Of a stretch of 64,000 bases of DNA, positions 56,938-64,000 are shown in pieces (position 1 is the stretch's first letter; each line of letters opens with the position of its first letter). The notes below the pieces were generated by a model. That model saw only the letters and a list, made by a program, of their open reading frames with translations, was not told the DNA's origin and ran no database searches. Source of the stretch: JAWKIW01 sp046331175 (GTDB taxonomy: Bacteria > Actinomycetota > Acidimicrobiia > Acidimicrobiales > Acidimicrobilacustridaceae); contig JAXLRI010000004.1 in NCBI GenBank assembly GCA_046331175.1, positions 310,001-374,000 of the forward strand. The letters are read 5' to 3'. The position numbers and the translations under genes were made by a program.

Positions 56938-58035
56938 GTGGACCTCCCCGTCAGCCCGCCGCTCAAGCCGATGCTGTGCAAGGCCCGACCCGACCTGCCG
57001 CCCGCCGGCGACGTGCTCTACGAGCCCAAGTGGGACGGCTTCCGCTGCATCGTGTTCCGCGACGGCGACGAGGTCGTGCTCGGCTCGCGCAACGAGCGAC
57101 CGCTCACCCGCTACTTCCCCGAGCTGCTCGGTCCGCTCACCGCACAGCTGCCCGACCGCTGCGTCCTCGACGGCGAGGTGGTCGTGGCCACCGACCACGG
57201 CCTCGACTTCGACCAGCTCAGCCAGCGCATCCACCCGGCCGAGTCGCGGGTGAACATGCTCGCCGAGGCCACGCCGGCGTCGTACGTGGCCTTCGACCTG
57301 CTGGCCCTCGGCGACCGCTCGCTGCTGGCCGAGCCGTTCGCCGAGCGGCGACGCCTGCTGGAGGAGGTCGCCGGCGCGGTGCAGGCGCCGCTGCACCTCA
57401 CCCCCATCACCGCCGATCGCGACCTCGCCGCCGACTGGTTCGTGCGCTTCGAGGGCGCCGGCCTCGACGGCGTCGTGGCCAAGCCCACCGCGGCGCCCTA
57501 CCAGCCCGACAAGCGGGTGCTGTTCAAGGTGAAGCACCAGCGCACCGCCGACTGCGTGGTCGCCGGCTTCCGCGTCCACAAGAGCGGGGTGGGGGTCGGT
57601 TCGCTGCTGCTCGGCCTGTTCGACGACGAGGGCCACCTCCACCACGTCGGGGTGGCGGCGTCGTTCACCGAAGCGCGGCGCAAGGAGCTGGCCGCCGAGC
57701 TGGCGCCGCTGACCGAGGGCGCGCTCGACGAGCACCCGTGGCGCGAGTGGGCCGAGGCGGCGGCCCCCGGCGGGTCGGCTCCGGGACGGCGGCCGGGCCC
57801 GGGCTCGCGCTGGGACGCCGGCAAGGACCTGTCGTTCACCCCGGTGCGGATCGAGCGCGTCGCCGAGGTCGCCTACGAGCACCTGCAGGGCGACCGGTTC
57901 CGCCACACCGCCCGCTTCCAGCGCTGGCGCCCCGACCGCGAGCCCGCCTCGTGCACCTACGAGCAGTGCGAGCGGGTCCCGCCCCACGAGCTGGCCGAGA
58001 TCTTCGCCGCCGAGCGGCGCCGCACGGCGGGCTGA
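56938..58035 (+). CDS. ATP-dependent DNA ligase, LigC type
   Basis: 365 residues, close to mycobacterial LigC (about 358). Motif I YEPKWDGFRC with nucleotidyl Lys31, VLDGEVVV, VAFDLLALG, GAGLDGVVAKP and VLFKVKHQRTADCVV, then the OB-fold domain with DLSFTPVRIERVAEVAYEHLQGDRFRHTARFQRWRPDR. LigC works as a backup ligase in base-excision and end-joining repair. It differs clearly from the ligase at 795 in the adenylation and OB regions, so the two are not recent duplicates. Independent promoter. Confidence 0.9.
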   Translation: MDLPVSPPLKPMLCKARPDLPPAGDVLYEPKWDGFRCIVFRDGDEVVLGSRNERPLTRYFPELLGPLTAQLPDRCVLDGEVVVATDHGLDFDQLSQRIHPAESRVNMLAEATPASYVAFDLLALGDRSLLAEPFAERRRLLEEVAGAVQAPLHLTPITADRDLAADWFVRFEGAGLDGVVAKPTAAPYQPDKRVLFKVKHQRTADCVVAGFRVHKSGVGVGSLLLGLFDDEGHLHHVGVAASFTEARRKELAAELAPLTEGALDEHPWREWAEAAAPGGSAPGRRPGPGSRWDAGKDLSFTPVRIERVAEVAYEHLQGDRFRHTARFQRWRPDREPASCTYEQCERVPPHELAEIFAAERRRTAG

Positions 58036-58164
58036 GGCGCCCACCGCCCAAGGCTCCTCACCGGTGGTGTGACGACGGCGCACCCGGGCCGCTACCGTCA
58101 CGACGGGCCACGACAGACGCGTCGGGCGGGCCGCCGACGCTCCTCACGACACCAGGAGCCTCGC

Positions 58165-58389
58165 ATGCTGCTCGCCGAGATCATCGGCCCGGACATCCTC
58201 ATCATCCTCGCCGTCGTCGCCCTGCTGTTCGGGGGCTCCCAGCTCCCCAAGCTGGCCCGCTCGCTCGGATCGGCCAAGGCCGAGTTCGAGAAGGGCAGCC
58301 GCGAGGGGGCGACGGCGGATGACGCCGAGGGGAAGGCCCCGGCGAAGGCCAAGGCCGACACCACGGCCCCGGGTGACGACACCGCCTGA
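58165..58389 (+). CDS. tatA: Sec-independent protein translocase TatA
   Basis: 74 residues. One N-terminal helix (GPDILIILAVVALLFGGSQLPKLARSLG) with the FGxxxLPxxxRxxG hinge, then an amphipathic helix (SAKAEFEKG) and an acidic/Lys tail. It forms the Tat translocation pore for folded proteins. CAGGAG lies 6 nt upstream of ATG 58165. tatB and tatC are not in this window, so here tatA is unlinked. Confidence 0.92.
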   Translation: MLLAEIIGPDILIILAVVALLFGGSQLPKLARSLGSAKAEFEKGSREGATADDAEGKAPAKAKADTTAPGDDTA

Positions 58390-58397
58390 CCCAGCAG

Positions 58398-58426
58398 CGG
58401 AGCGGCCCGACGCCGGCCCCGCTCCG
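58398..58426. terminator. Hairpin between tatA and the convergent secreted-protein gene
   Basis: CGGAGCGG (58398-58405) pairs with CCGCTCCG (58419-58426), with further GGCC pairing inside. It lies 9 nt after the tatA stop. Confidence 0.6.
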
Positions 58427-58436
58427 GGAGCCGGGG

Positions 58437-59234
58437 CTACTTGGCCTGGACCTGCGCGTCGATGACGCCGTTGGTGCAGCGCGCCCGCAGCTCGCTGCCC
58501 TTGCCCTTGGCGTCGAGCAGCTGGACCCGGACCTCCTGGCCCGAGGCGCTGATGACCTTGGCCGAGTAGCCGGGGGCGGGGGCCGTCGCCAGCAGCGTGA
58601 CCGTCGATCCCGTGCACCGGACGTCGATGCTGCCCGACGGACTGGTGATCGTGCGGGTGGAGGTGGGCGGCGCGGTCGTGGTGGTGGCGAGGGTGGGTGC
58701 CGGGCCGCCGGGCGACGACCCCGACCCACCAGAGCTCCCGCCGGACCCGGAGCCGGAGCCGCCGGGGGACGAGCCCGAGCCGCCACCGGATCCCCCGCCC
58801 GAGCCACCGGGGCTGCGGTTGGAGGTGCCCCCGTCGTCCCCGGGCGCCGGCGCCGGTGGTGGAGCGAGGGTGACGACGCCCGCCGCGGTGGTGGAAGGCG
58901 CAGCCGCGGGGTCTTCGGGTGATCCGGACGGGGCGGCGCCGGAGCGCTCGGACGACGAGCCGTCGGTGGCTCCCAAGCCGGCGTCCGTCCGGGCATCGGA
59001 CGGCCCACCGGCGCGGCCGGCGGACGGCCCCGCGAGCTCGGCGGCGCCGCCCCCGGCGACGGTCGTCGTCGGCGCGGCGGTGGCCAGCTCCTCGGCGACC
59101 GCGTCGCGCGAGACGACGGGGACGGCGCGCGAGGTGATGCGGGACCCGGCGAGCCCGACCGCCACCACGGCCAGGGCCATGGCCACGACCGTGCCGGTCG
59201 CCCAGATCGCCGCCAACACGGCGCGCCGCTGCAT
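58437..59234 (-). CDS. Secreted Gly/Ser-linker protein next to the two-component system
   Basis: 265 residues. Signal-anchor helix (AVLAAIWATGTVVAMALAVVAVGLA) followed by a Thr/Ala/Pro-rich stretch, a long Gly/Ser linker (about 140-180, GGSGGGSGSS type) and a C-terminal globular domain of about 85 residues with two cysteines (RCTGSTVTLLATAPAPGYSAKVISASGQEVRVQLL...RCTNGVIDAQVQ). Surface-displayed domain on a flexible stalk is the likely form. Divergent from the response regulator, with a direct-repeat box between. Confidence 0.75.
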   Translation of the reverse strand: MQRRAVLAAIWATGTVVAMALAVVAVGLAGSRITSRAVPVVSRDAVAEELATAAPTTTVAGGGAAELAGPSAGRAGGPSDARTDAGLGATDGSSSERSGAAPSGSPEDPAAAPSTTAAGVVTLAPPPAPAPGDDGGTSNRSPGGSGGGSGGGSGSSPGGSGSGSGGSSGGSGSSPGGPAPTLATTTTAPPTSTRTITSPSGSIDVRCTGSTVTLLATAPAPGYSAKVISASGQEVRVQLLDAKGKGSELRARCTNGVIDAQVQAK

Positions 59235-59268
59235 CGGGCCATCGTGGCGGACGGCGGCCGCCCGTTGG

Positions 59269-59286
59269 CTAAGCCATCCCTAAATC
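59269..59286. promoter_or_regulatory. Direct repeat CTAAG boxes with 11-bp period (regulator site 1)
   Basis: CTAAGCC at 59269 and CTAAATC at 59280, first bases exactly 11 apart. The box lies in the divergent gap, 34 nt before the secreted-protein gene start at 59234 and 62 nt before the response-regulator start. The 11-bp direct-repeat spacing is what OmpR/PhoB-family regulators bind. Confidence 0.6.
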
Positions 59287-59333
59287 TCGCCGATCCGGGT
59301 CCGCGGACCCATGGCCCACCACCCGGCCGGCAA

Positions 59334-59339
59334 TAGGGT
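59334..59339 (+). promoter_or_regulatory. -10 box TAGGGT of the two-component operon
   Basis: TAGGGT, 8 nt before GTG 59348. Confidence 0.6.
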
Positions 59340-59347
59340 GAGCGGCC

Positions 59348-60046
59348 GTGGCGGTCATCGCGATCATCGAGGACGACCCGCGCATCCGCGAGGCCGTGGC
59401 CCGCACGCTCGGCGAGCGCGGCCACGCCGTGCGCTCGTCGTCGACCGGCATGGCCGGCCTGCAGGAGGTCCTCGACGACCCACCCGACGTCGTGATCCTC
59501 GACCTGGGACTCCCCGACATCGACGGCCGCGAGGTGCTCAAGATGCTGCGGGCGGTCAGCAAGGTGCCGGTGATCGTGGCGACCGCCCGGGACGACGACG
59601 CCGAGATCGTGCTCACCCTCGACGCCGGAGCCGACGACTACGTCGTCAAGCCGTTCTCCGGCGACCAGCTCGAAGCCCGCATCCGGGCCGTGCTGCGGCG
59701 GGGCGGCGGGGGTGGGGCGACGGCGGGTGACGGCGACGACGAGCTGGTCATCGGCGGGCTGCGGGTGCACCCGACGAAGCGGGAGGCAAGCCTCGACGGC
59801 ACGCCGCTCGACCTCACCCGCAAGGAGTTCGACCTGCTGGCGGTGCTCGCCGCCAACGCCGGCCACGTCGTGACCAAGCGCCAGCTGCTCGCCGATGTGT
59901 GGCAACAGCCCTACGGCGGCGCCGACAAGACGGTCGACGTGCACCTGTCGTGGCTGCGACGGAAGCTGGGCGAGTCCGCCGCCGAACCGCGGTACGTGCA
60001 CACCGTGCGCGGCGTCGGCGTGAAGCTGGTCGCCCCCGACTCGTGA
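59348..60046 (+). CDS. OmpR/PhoB-family response regulator
   Basis: 232 residues. The receiver has the acidic pair at 9-10 (IIEDDP), phospho-acceptor Asp52 (VVILDLGLPD), Thr in VATARDDD and Lys in DDYVVKPF. The C-terminal winged helix is clear: LRVHPTKREASLDGTPLDLTRKEFDLLAVLAANAGHVVTKRQLLADVW with VDVHLSWLRRKLGE and TVRGVGVKL. It should bind the CTAAG direct repeats at 59269 and 62356. The histidine kinase gene follows 48 nt later. Confidence 0.95.
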   Translation: MAVIAIIEDDPRIREAVARTLGERGHAVRSSSTGMAGLQEVLDDPPDVVILDLGLPDIDGREVLKMLRAVSKVPVIVATARDDDAEIVLTLDAGADDYVVKPFSGDQLEARIRAVLRRGGGGGATAGDGDDELVIGGLRVHPTKREASLDGTPLDLTRKEFDLLAVLAANAGHVVTKRQLLADVWQQPYGGADKTVDVHLSWLRRKLGESAAEPRYVHTVRGVGVKLVAPDS

Positions 60047-60094
60047 CGACGCCGCGCGACACGACGGGCGCGACATGAGGCGGGCGATCCGACG

Positions 60095-61414
60095 GTGAGG
60101 CGCCAGCTGACCCTCGCCGCGGTGGCGCTCACGTCGATGATCGTGCTCGCCTTCCTGGTGCCGCTCGGCCTGCTCGTGCCTTCGGTGGCCGAGGACCGGG
60201 CCCGCAACGCCGCCGAACGGCTGGCGGAGACGCTGGTGCCCGTGCTGGCGACGGTCGACGACCCGTCCCAGCTGCGGCAGGTGGTCGACGGCGTCGAGAG
60301 CGCCGGCGTGGGCCGGCTGAGCGTCGTGCTGCCAGACGGGACCGTGCTCGGAGCGCCGGCCGGCGTCGACGACAACATCGCCCTGGCCCGCCGCAACCGC
60401 GCCTTCCAGGCACCGGTCGACGGCGGGGTCGCCGTGCTCGTCCCGGTTGGCACCAACGGAGGCACGGCCGTGGTGCAGGTGGTGGTGTCCGACGACGTGC
60501 TCCACCAGGGCGTGCTGTCGTCGTGGGCCGTCCTCGCCGGCCTCGGCCTGGCCCTGGTGCTCGTCGCCGCCGTCGTGGCCGATCGCCTGTCGAAGACGAT
60601 CGTGGCGCCGGTCATGGACCTCGCCGACACCGCCGAACGCCTCGGACACGGAGAGCTCGACGCGCGCGTCGAGCCGGGCGGTCCGCCCGAGATCGTCGAG
60701 GTCGGCACGATCCTCAACCGCCTCGCCGACCGGATCAGCGATCTGCTCACGGCCGAGCGCGAGGAGGTCGCCGACCTGTCCCACCGGCTGCGCACGCCGG
60801 TCACCGCCCTGCGCCTCGACATCGACGCCCTGGCCGAGTCCGAGGAGAAGGAGCGGCTGGTCGCCGACGCCGACGCGCTCGCTCGCGCCGTCGACCGCCT
60901 CATCACCGAGGCCCGGCGACCGGTGCGCGTCGGGGTGGGGACCGAGAGCGACCTGACGGCGATCACCCGCGAGCGCGTCGAGTTCTGGGCGGCGCTGGCC
61001 GAGGACCAGGGCCGGCGGTGGAGCCTCGACCTGCCGGATCAACCCGTGCTGGTGGCCGTGCACCCCGACGACCTGGGCGCCGCCCTCGACGCCCTGCTCG
61101 GCAACGTGCTGGCCCACACCCCCGACGGGGTCGCCTTCGCGGTGGCGGTGCGAGCCGACGGCACCACGGGTTCCGCCGACGGCGACGCATCCGGCCGAGG
61201 GTCCGACGGCGGCAGCCTCGTGGTCGAGGACGAGGGGCCGGGCTTGCCCACCGCCGACGTCACCGAGCGGGGCACCAGCCACGGTGGGTCGACCGGGCTC
61301 GGGCTCGACATCGTGAAGCGCACGACCGAGGCCAGCGGTGGCGGCATCGAGCTGGGCACGTCGGCGAGCGGCGGCGCCCGCATCACCGCCCGCTTCGGCC
61401 CACCGGCGACCTGA
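60095..61414 (+). CDS. Sensor histidine kinase
   Basis: 439 residues. Helix 1 (AAVALTSMIVLAFLVPLGLLVPS), an outer loop of about 125 residues, helix 2 (WAVLAGLGLALVLVAAVVA), then HAMP (LSKTIVAPVMDLADTAERLGHGELDARVE). The HisKA box is ADLSHRLRTPVTALRLDID with the phospho-His, and the ATPase domain has LLGNVLAHTPDG (N box), VVEDEGPGLP (G1) and GSTGLGLDIVKR (G2). The histidine box follows HRLRTP, the usual actinobacterial variant. GTG 60095. Partner of the regulator just upstream. Confidence 0.95.
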   Translation: MRRQLTLAAVALTSMIVLAFLVPLGLLVPSVAEDRARNAAERLAETLVPVLATVDDPSQLRQVVDGVESAGVGRLSVVLPDGTVLGAPAGVDDNIALARRNRAFQAPVDGGVAVLVPVGTNGGTAVVQVVVSDDVLHQGVLSSWAVLAGLGLALVLVAAVVADRLSKTIVAPVMDLADTAERLGHGELDARVEPGGPPEIVEVGTILNRLADRISDLLTAEREEVADLSHRLRTPVTALRLDIDALAESEEKERLVADADALARAVDRLITEARRPVRVGVGTESDLTAITRERVEFWAALAEDQGRRWSLDLPDQPVLVAVHPDDLGAALDALLGNVLAHTPDGVAFAVAVRADGTTGSADGDASGRGSDGGSLVVEDEGPGLPTADVTERGTSHGGSTGLGLDIVKRTTEASGGGIELGTSASGGARITARFGPPAT

Positions 61415-61469
61415 TCCTCCCCGACGTCCTCCCCGAAGCTGCCGACCGCGGGGCCAGGGTCCGGACGCG

Positions 61470-61500
61470 CCGGTGCCCCGCCACGAGGGCGGGGCACCGG
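61470..61500. terminator. Bidirectional terminator after the histidine kinase
   Basis: Perfect 13-bp stem CCGGTGCCCCGCC (61470-61482) with 61488-61500 and a 5-nt loop, between the plus-strand kinase and the minus-strand repeat protein. Confidence 0.75.
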
Positions 61501-61569
61501 GAGCTGGGATCGTCGGCGCTCGGCGGTCGGCGGCCGCCGGGCGTGGGGCGGGGCGGCCCCGGACTGCGG

Positions 61570-62253
61570 TCAGCCCTTGCCCTTCTGGCGGTGGCCGCCG
61601 TCGTCGGCCTTGACCGTGGTGGGGGTGGCGGGCGTGGCCGGGGTCGCGGGCGTCGGCGTGGTGCCCCCCTTGCCGCTGCCGCCCTTGCCGCTCTGGCCAC
61701 CGTGGTCGTCGGCGGTGACCGGCGGGGTGGCGGGGGTGGCGGGCGTCGCCGGGGTGGCGGACGGGCCGGGGTTCGAGCCGCGGTTGCGGCCGTGGTCGTC
61801 ACCGGCCTCGGTCCCGGTGCCGTGGTCGTCGTTCACGTCGTGGGTGGCCGGATCGTCGACGCCATGGTCGTCGTTCACGTCGTGGGAAGCCGGATCGTCG
61901 ACGCCATGGTCGTCGTTCACGTCGCGGGAAGCCGGATCGTCGACGCCATGGTCGTCGTTCACGTCGTGGGTGGCGGGCTCGGCGGCGTGCTCGGCCTCGA
62001 CCCTGATGGCGTGCTCGGCGTCGACCTCGGCGGCGTGCCGGGCTTCGACCTCGGCGGCGTGCTCGGCTTCGGCCCGGGCGTGGCGCTCGAGCTCGGGGCG
62101 GGCGTGCTCGGCCTCGGTGGCCTTGACGGTCACGACCGCCGGGAGGTCCGCCCGGCCGGGGGCGGGGCGGGCATCGTCGGTGGCGGCGAAGGCGACGCCG
62201 GCGGTGCTGAGCACGATGGCGGCTCCGGCGGCGAAGATGGGCAGACGGCGCAT
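61570..62253 (-). CDS. Secreted His/Asp-rich repeat protein
   Basis: 227 residues. Signal peptide (LPIFAAGAAIVLSTAGVAFA), then an Ala/Glu/His helix-forming segment (about 47-95, EAEHA repeats) and a block of 14-residue repeats of HDVNDDHGVDDPAS type (about 95-142), followed by Pro/Ala/Thr linkers and a Lys/Gly-rich end. The many His, Asp and Asn residues suggest divalent-metal binding, which is inference. ATG 62253 has AGGAGG. It is convergent with the histidine kinase and has a CTAAG direct-repeat box 100 nt upstream. Confidence 0.75.
   Translation of the reverse strand: MRRLPIFAAGAAIVLSTAGVAFAATDDARPAPGRADLPAVVTVKATEAEHARPELERHARAEAEHAAEVEARHAAEVDAEHAIRVEAEHAAEPATHDVNDDHGVDDPASRDVNDDHGVDDPASHDVNDDHGVDDPATHDVNDDHGTGTEAGDDHGRNRGSNPGPSATPATPATPATPPVTADDHGGQSGKGGSGKGGTTPTPATPATPATPTTVKADDGGHRQKGKG
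61825..61974. repeat. 42-bp tandem repeat, about 3.5 copies
   Basis: Copies begin at 61825, 61867, 61909 and 61951 with GTCGTCGTTCACGTCG, nearly identical, in frame within the secreted His/Asp-rich protein gene. Few silent changes between copies, which points to recent expansion. Confidence 0.9.
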
Positions 62254-62355
62254 TGGGGGTCCTCCTGGACGGTGGTGCCTGGTGGCGGTGGCTGGCGAGC
62301 TGGGGTACGTCGACCACGATGCGCCCGCACGGGTTGTCCCCTCCCCTGGCCTTCC

Positions 62356-62373
62356 CTAAGCGCTCGTTAAGCG
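62356..62373. promoter_or_regulatory. Direct repeat CTAAGCG/TTAAGCG with 11-bp period (regulator site 2)
   Basis: CTAAGCG at 62356 and TTAAGCG at 62367, 11 nt apart, matching site 1 at 59269. It lies about 100 nt upstream of the His/Asp-rich protein gene start. Confidence 0.6.
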
Positions 62374-62512
62374 TCACGGGGCGCGACCGGAGGCCGCCGG
62401 GCGTCCACCGCGGCGCCACGCGGCGACCGACGTCGAGCTGGGCGCGGTGAGCAGGACGGCTCGAGGTCGGTTCGCATCGACCGCCCCGGCCGGGGCGGAC
62501 CGTCGCCCGAGG

Positions 62513-63391
62513 TCAGGCGCGGCGCTCGGCCAGGCGCACCGCCCGTTCGAGCAGCCCGGGCGCGTCGATGCGCTCGCACACCTCGGGCAGCGCCGGCGTG
62601 GGCCCGGTCCACTCGAGCTCGTCGACGTTCGCCACCGTCGGCGCGTCGGTCTCGATGGTGGCGATGCGCCGGAACAGCACGGCGAGCTCGAGGTCGGACT
62701 GCAGGGTCGCGGCCAGCTTGGCGCCGCCCCGAACGCTCACGTCCCAGTCGCCGGCCAGGGCCGGGATGTCCTCGAGGTGGCCGTAGCGGGCGAGGACGGC
62801 CGACGCCGACTTCGCCCCCCATCCCGGCAGGCCCGGGAACCCGTCGGCCGAGTCGCCCACCAGCGCGAGGTAGTCAGGGATCGACGCCGGCGGCACCCCG
62901 AACTTCTCCTCCACCCCGGCGGCGTCGAACACCACGGCCTTGCGGCGATCGACCTGGACCACGCGGTCGCCCACCACGCACTGGCCGAGGTCCTTGTCGG
63001 GCGTGCAGATGCGGACCTGCTCGACGCGCGGGTCGGCGGCGGCCAGCGCAGCCGAGGCACCGAGCGCGTCGTCCGCCTCGAACTCGACCATGGGGAAGAC
63101 CGCGAAGCCGGCCGCCTCGAGGGCCTCCTCGAGCAGGCCGAACTGGGCGAGGAGGTCGGTGGGCATGCCCTCGCTCGTCTTGTAGCCCGGCCACAGGTCG
63201 TTGCGGAACGACTCGATGACGTGGTCGGTGGCGATGCCGACGTGGGTGGCGCCCTGCTCGAGCAGCATCAGGCACGACCCCACCACCCCGCGGGTCGCCG
63301 CCACCTCCCGCCCGTCGTCGGTCACGTGCGACGGCAGCGCGAAGTGGTAGCGGAACAGCTCGTAGGTGCCGTCGACGAGGTGGACGATCAT
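62513..63391 (-). CDS. 5'-3' exonuclease, FEN/polymerase-I N-terminal type
   Basis: 292 residues. VHLVDGTYELFRYHFALP (first metal-site Asp), FRNDLWPGYKTSEGMP, VEFEADDALGASAALAA with the acidic cluster, ICTPDKDLGQCV, and YLALVGDSADGFPGLPGWGAKSASAVLARYG, the helix-hairpin-helix with the last metal ligands, are all in place. It is a stand-alone version of the polymerase I 5'-nuclease domain that cleaves flaps and removes RNA primers. It is not fused to a polymerase here. Confidence 0.9.
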   Translation of the reverse strand: MIVHLVDGTYELFRYHFALPSHVTDDGREVAATRGVVGSCLMLLEQGATHVGIATDHVIESFRNDLWPGYKTSEGMPTDLLAQFGLLEEALEAAGFAVFPMVEFEADDALGASAALAAADPRVEQVRICTPDKDLGQCVVGDRVVQVDRRKAVVFDAAGVEEKFGVPPASIPDYLALVGDSADGFPGLPGWGAKSASAVLARYGHLEDIPALAGDWDVSVRGGAKLAATLQSDLELAVLFRRIATIETDAPTVANVDELEWTGPTPALPEVCERIDAPGLLERAVRLAERRA

Positions 63392-63499
63392 CCGACGAGC
63401 CTGTCACACCAGGGGTTTCGGGGCTCCGGGCCCGAGAGGCTGGGGCGAGGATGCGGCCCGGACCCCCGCCCTCGACCGCTGGCGCGAAAGCCCTTCCGG

Positions 63500-63830
63500 C
63501 CCTCTGTGCGCGCGGACCCAAACCGAGCGCCGCCGAGGCCGACCGGTGGGCTGCGGAGCACGCCCTCGGGCTCATCCCGAGGTTCCCGGCGAGGATCCAC
63601 GACACCACCGTCGCCCGCTCCGACGGCAGCCGGCGTTGGTCTCCGCGGTCGCTGCCGAGGGCACCGACCGGGCTGCGGTCCTCGACGCTGCACTCGACGT
63701 CGGCCGTCTCGAGCTCGACCTGCCCTTGGGCCCGCCGCGTCGACCTGTTCGTCCTCGACGATGGTCACGCCTGGACCGTCACCCCATCGCCGACGCCTGA
63801 TCCCGCGAGTCCCTCCTCTGGGTGCCACGG
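63500..63830 (+). pseudogene. Decayed protein-coding remnant
   Basis: Plausible protein sequence appears in alternating frames: SAAEADRWAAEHALGLIP and the following 20 residues in one frame (from 63526), then ALVSAVAAEGTDRAAVLD and LDVGRLELDLPLG in a second (about 63617-63730), then RVDLFVLDDGHAWTVTPS back in the first (from about 63739). No start codon with good context is visible. The shifts suggest a pseudogene or sequence errors. No family is recognised. Confidence 0.4.
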
Positions 63831-63840
63831 CCTCCGGGCA

Positions 63841-64000
63841 TCACCAGCCGAACGACTCGGCCCGCGCGGCCAGCTCGCGATCGGCCGTCGTCGGCTCGCA
63901 CGACCCGAGCCGGCTGCCGTCGGCACGCACCCCCACCCAGGTCGAGGATGTGTACGGGGCGACCACCGGCGAGGAGACCCAGCTGAGGTCCTGGCCGTAG
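63841..64000 (-). CDS. 3' end of a gene entering from the right edge
   Basis: On the minus strand a frame with strong GC3 bias runs from the window edge to TGA at 63841-63843. It encodes YGQDLSWVSSPVVAPYTSST, then VGVRADGSRLGSCEPTTADR and ELAARAESFGW. Partial (52 codons visible), so no family can be assigned. Confidence 0.5.
   Translation of the reverse strand, partial: YGQDLSWVSSPVVAPYTSSTWVGVRADGSRLGSCEPTTADRELAARAESFGW

Noticed and set aside
62447..64000. A long plus-strand frame over the exonuclease gene
   Set aside because: Antisense to a motif-complete FEN-type exonuclease, with Gly/Arg/His-rich composition typical of shadows.

Overview
This 64 kb window is very GC-rich DNA with a strong preference for G or C at third codon positions, many GTG starts, a WhiB protein, an actinobacterial carboxylase epsilon-like subunit and a pair of ArsA/Get3-type ATPases beside whiB. 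It is therefore a chromosomal segment of a high-GC actinobacterium. The gene mix (ethylmalonyl-CoA mutase, stand-alone receivers, STAS, selA/selB) would fit a free-living lineage such as Acidimicrobiia, but that placement is inference. I see no phage, insertion sequence, CRISPR array or rRNA operon; almost everything is housekeeping or accessory metabolism in short operons.

Layout. 1-10.5 kb: flavin-type oxidase, a stand-alone ATP-dependent DNA ligase, an anti-sigma-type ATPase, dUTPase, an EamA transporter, a DUF952/GNAT pair, oligoribonuclease, a metallo-hydrolase behind a perfect 32-bp palindrome, an aldehyde dehydrogenase, and two small proteins. 10.5-18.7 kb: a four-gene minus-strand run (fxsA, NUDIX, LACTB2-like, flavin reductase), then selA-selB, then a large membrane glycosyltransferase-like protein carrying minisatellite repeats. 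18.8-25.6 kb: FHA and START-like genes, whiB, an nfeD-like gene, two ArsA ATPases and STAS. 25.8-35.3 kb: a lone receiver, tRNA-Pro(CGG), a SpoU methylase, an FAD oxidoreductase, a MazG-like protein, a diguanylate cyclase, asd, lysC and two tandem cyclophilins.

35.3-46.3 kb: an S51-like protein lacking the catalytic serine, 3-hydroxybutyryl-CoA dehydrogenase, an aromatic/aspartate aminotransferase, aat, meaA, a degenerate GGDEF protein, a phosphoesterase / membrane protein / CoA-transferase operon, a DUF742-like gene and an accE-like gene. 46.4-55 kb: an ArsR regulator with an AHSA1-DinB fusion, secreted SGNH and unknown exported proteins, a small P-loop kinase, an alpha/beta hydrolase and propionyl-CoA carboxylase beta. 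55-64 kb: a divergent anti-sigma/ECF sigma pair, a second ATP-dependent ligase (LigC type), tatA, a two-component system flanked by two secreted proteins, a flap-type exonuclease, and at the right edge a decayed gene and the 3' end of a further gene.

Cross-cutting features. About twenty genes have a TANNNT -10 hexamer only 6-9 nt before the start codon and no Shine-Dalgarno, so leaderless transcription looks dominant, while genes inside operons overlap by 1-4 nt or carry purine-rich ribosome sites. Two acyl-CoA genes (hbd at 36.2 kb and meaA at 39.3 kb) share a nearly identical TTACC-N4-GGTAA dyad at their starts, and the two-component locus carries matching 11-bp-period direct repeats (CTAAG boxes) in front of both flanking secreted genes. 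These two small regulons, plus several enzymes that keep their fold but lose catalytic residues (SelB G4 motif, S51, NfeD protease, cyclophilin, GGDEF), are the most interesting observations.
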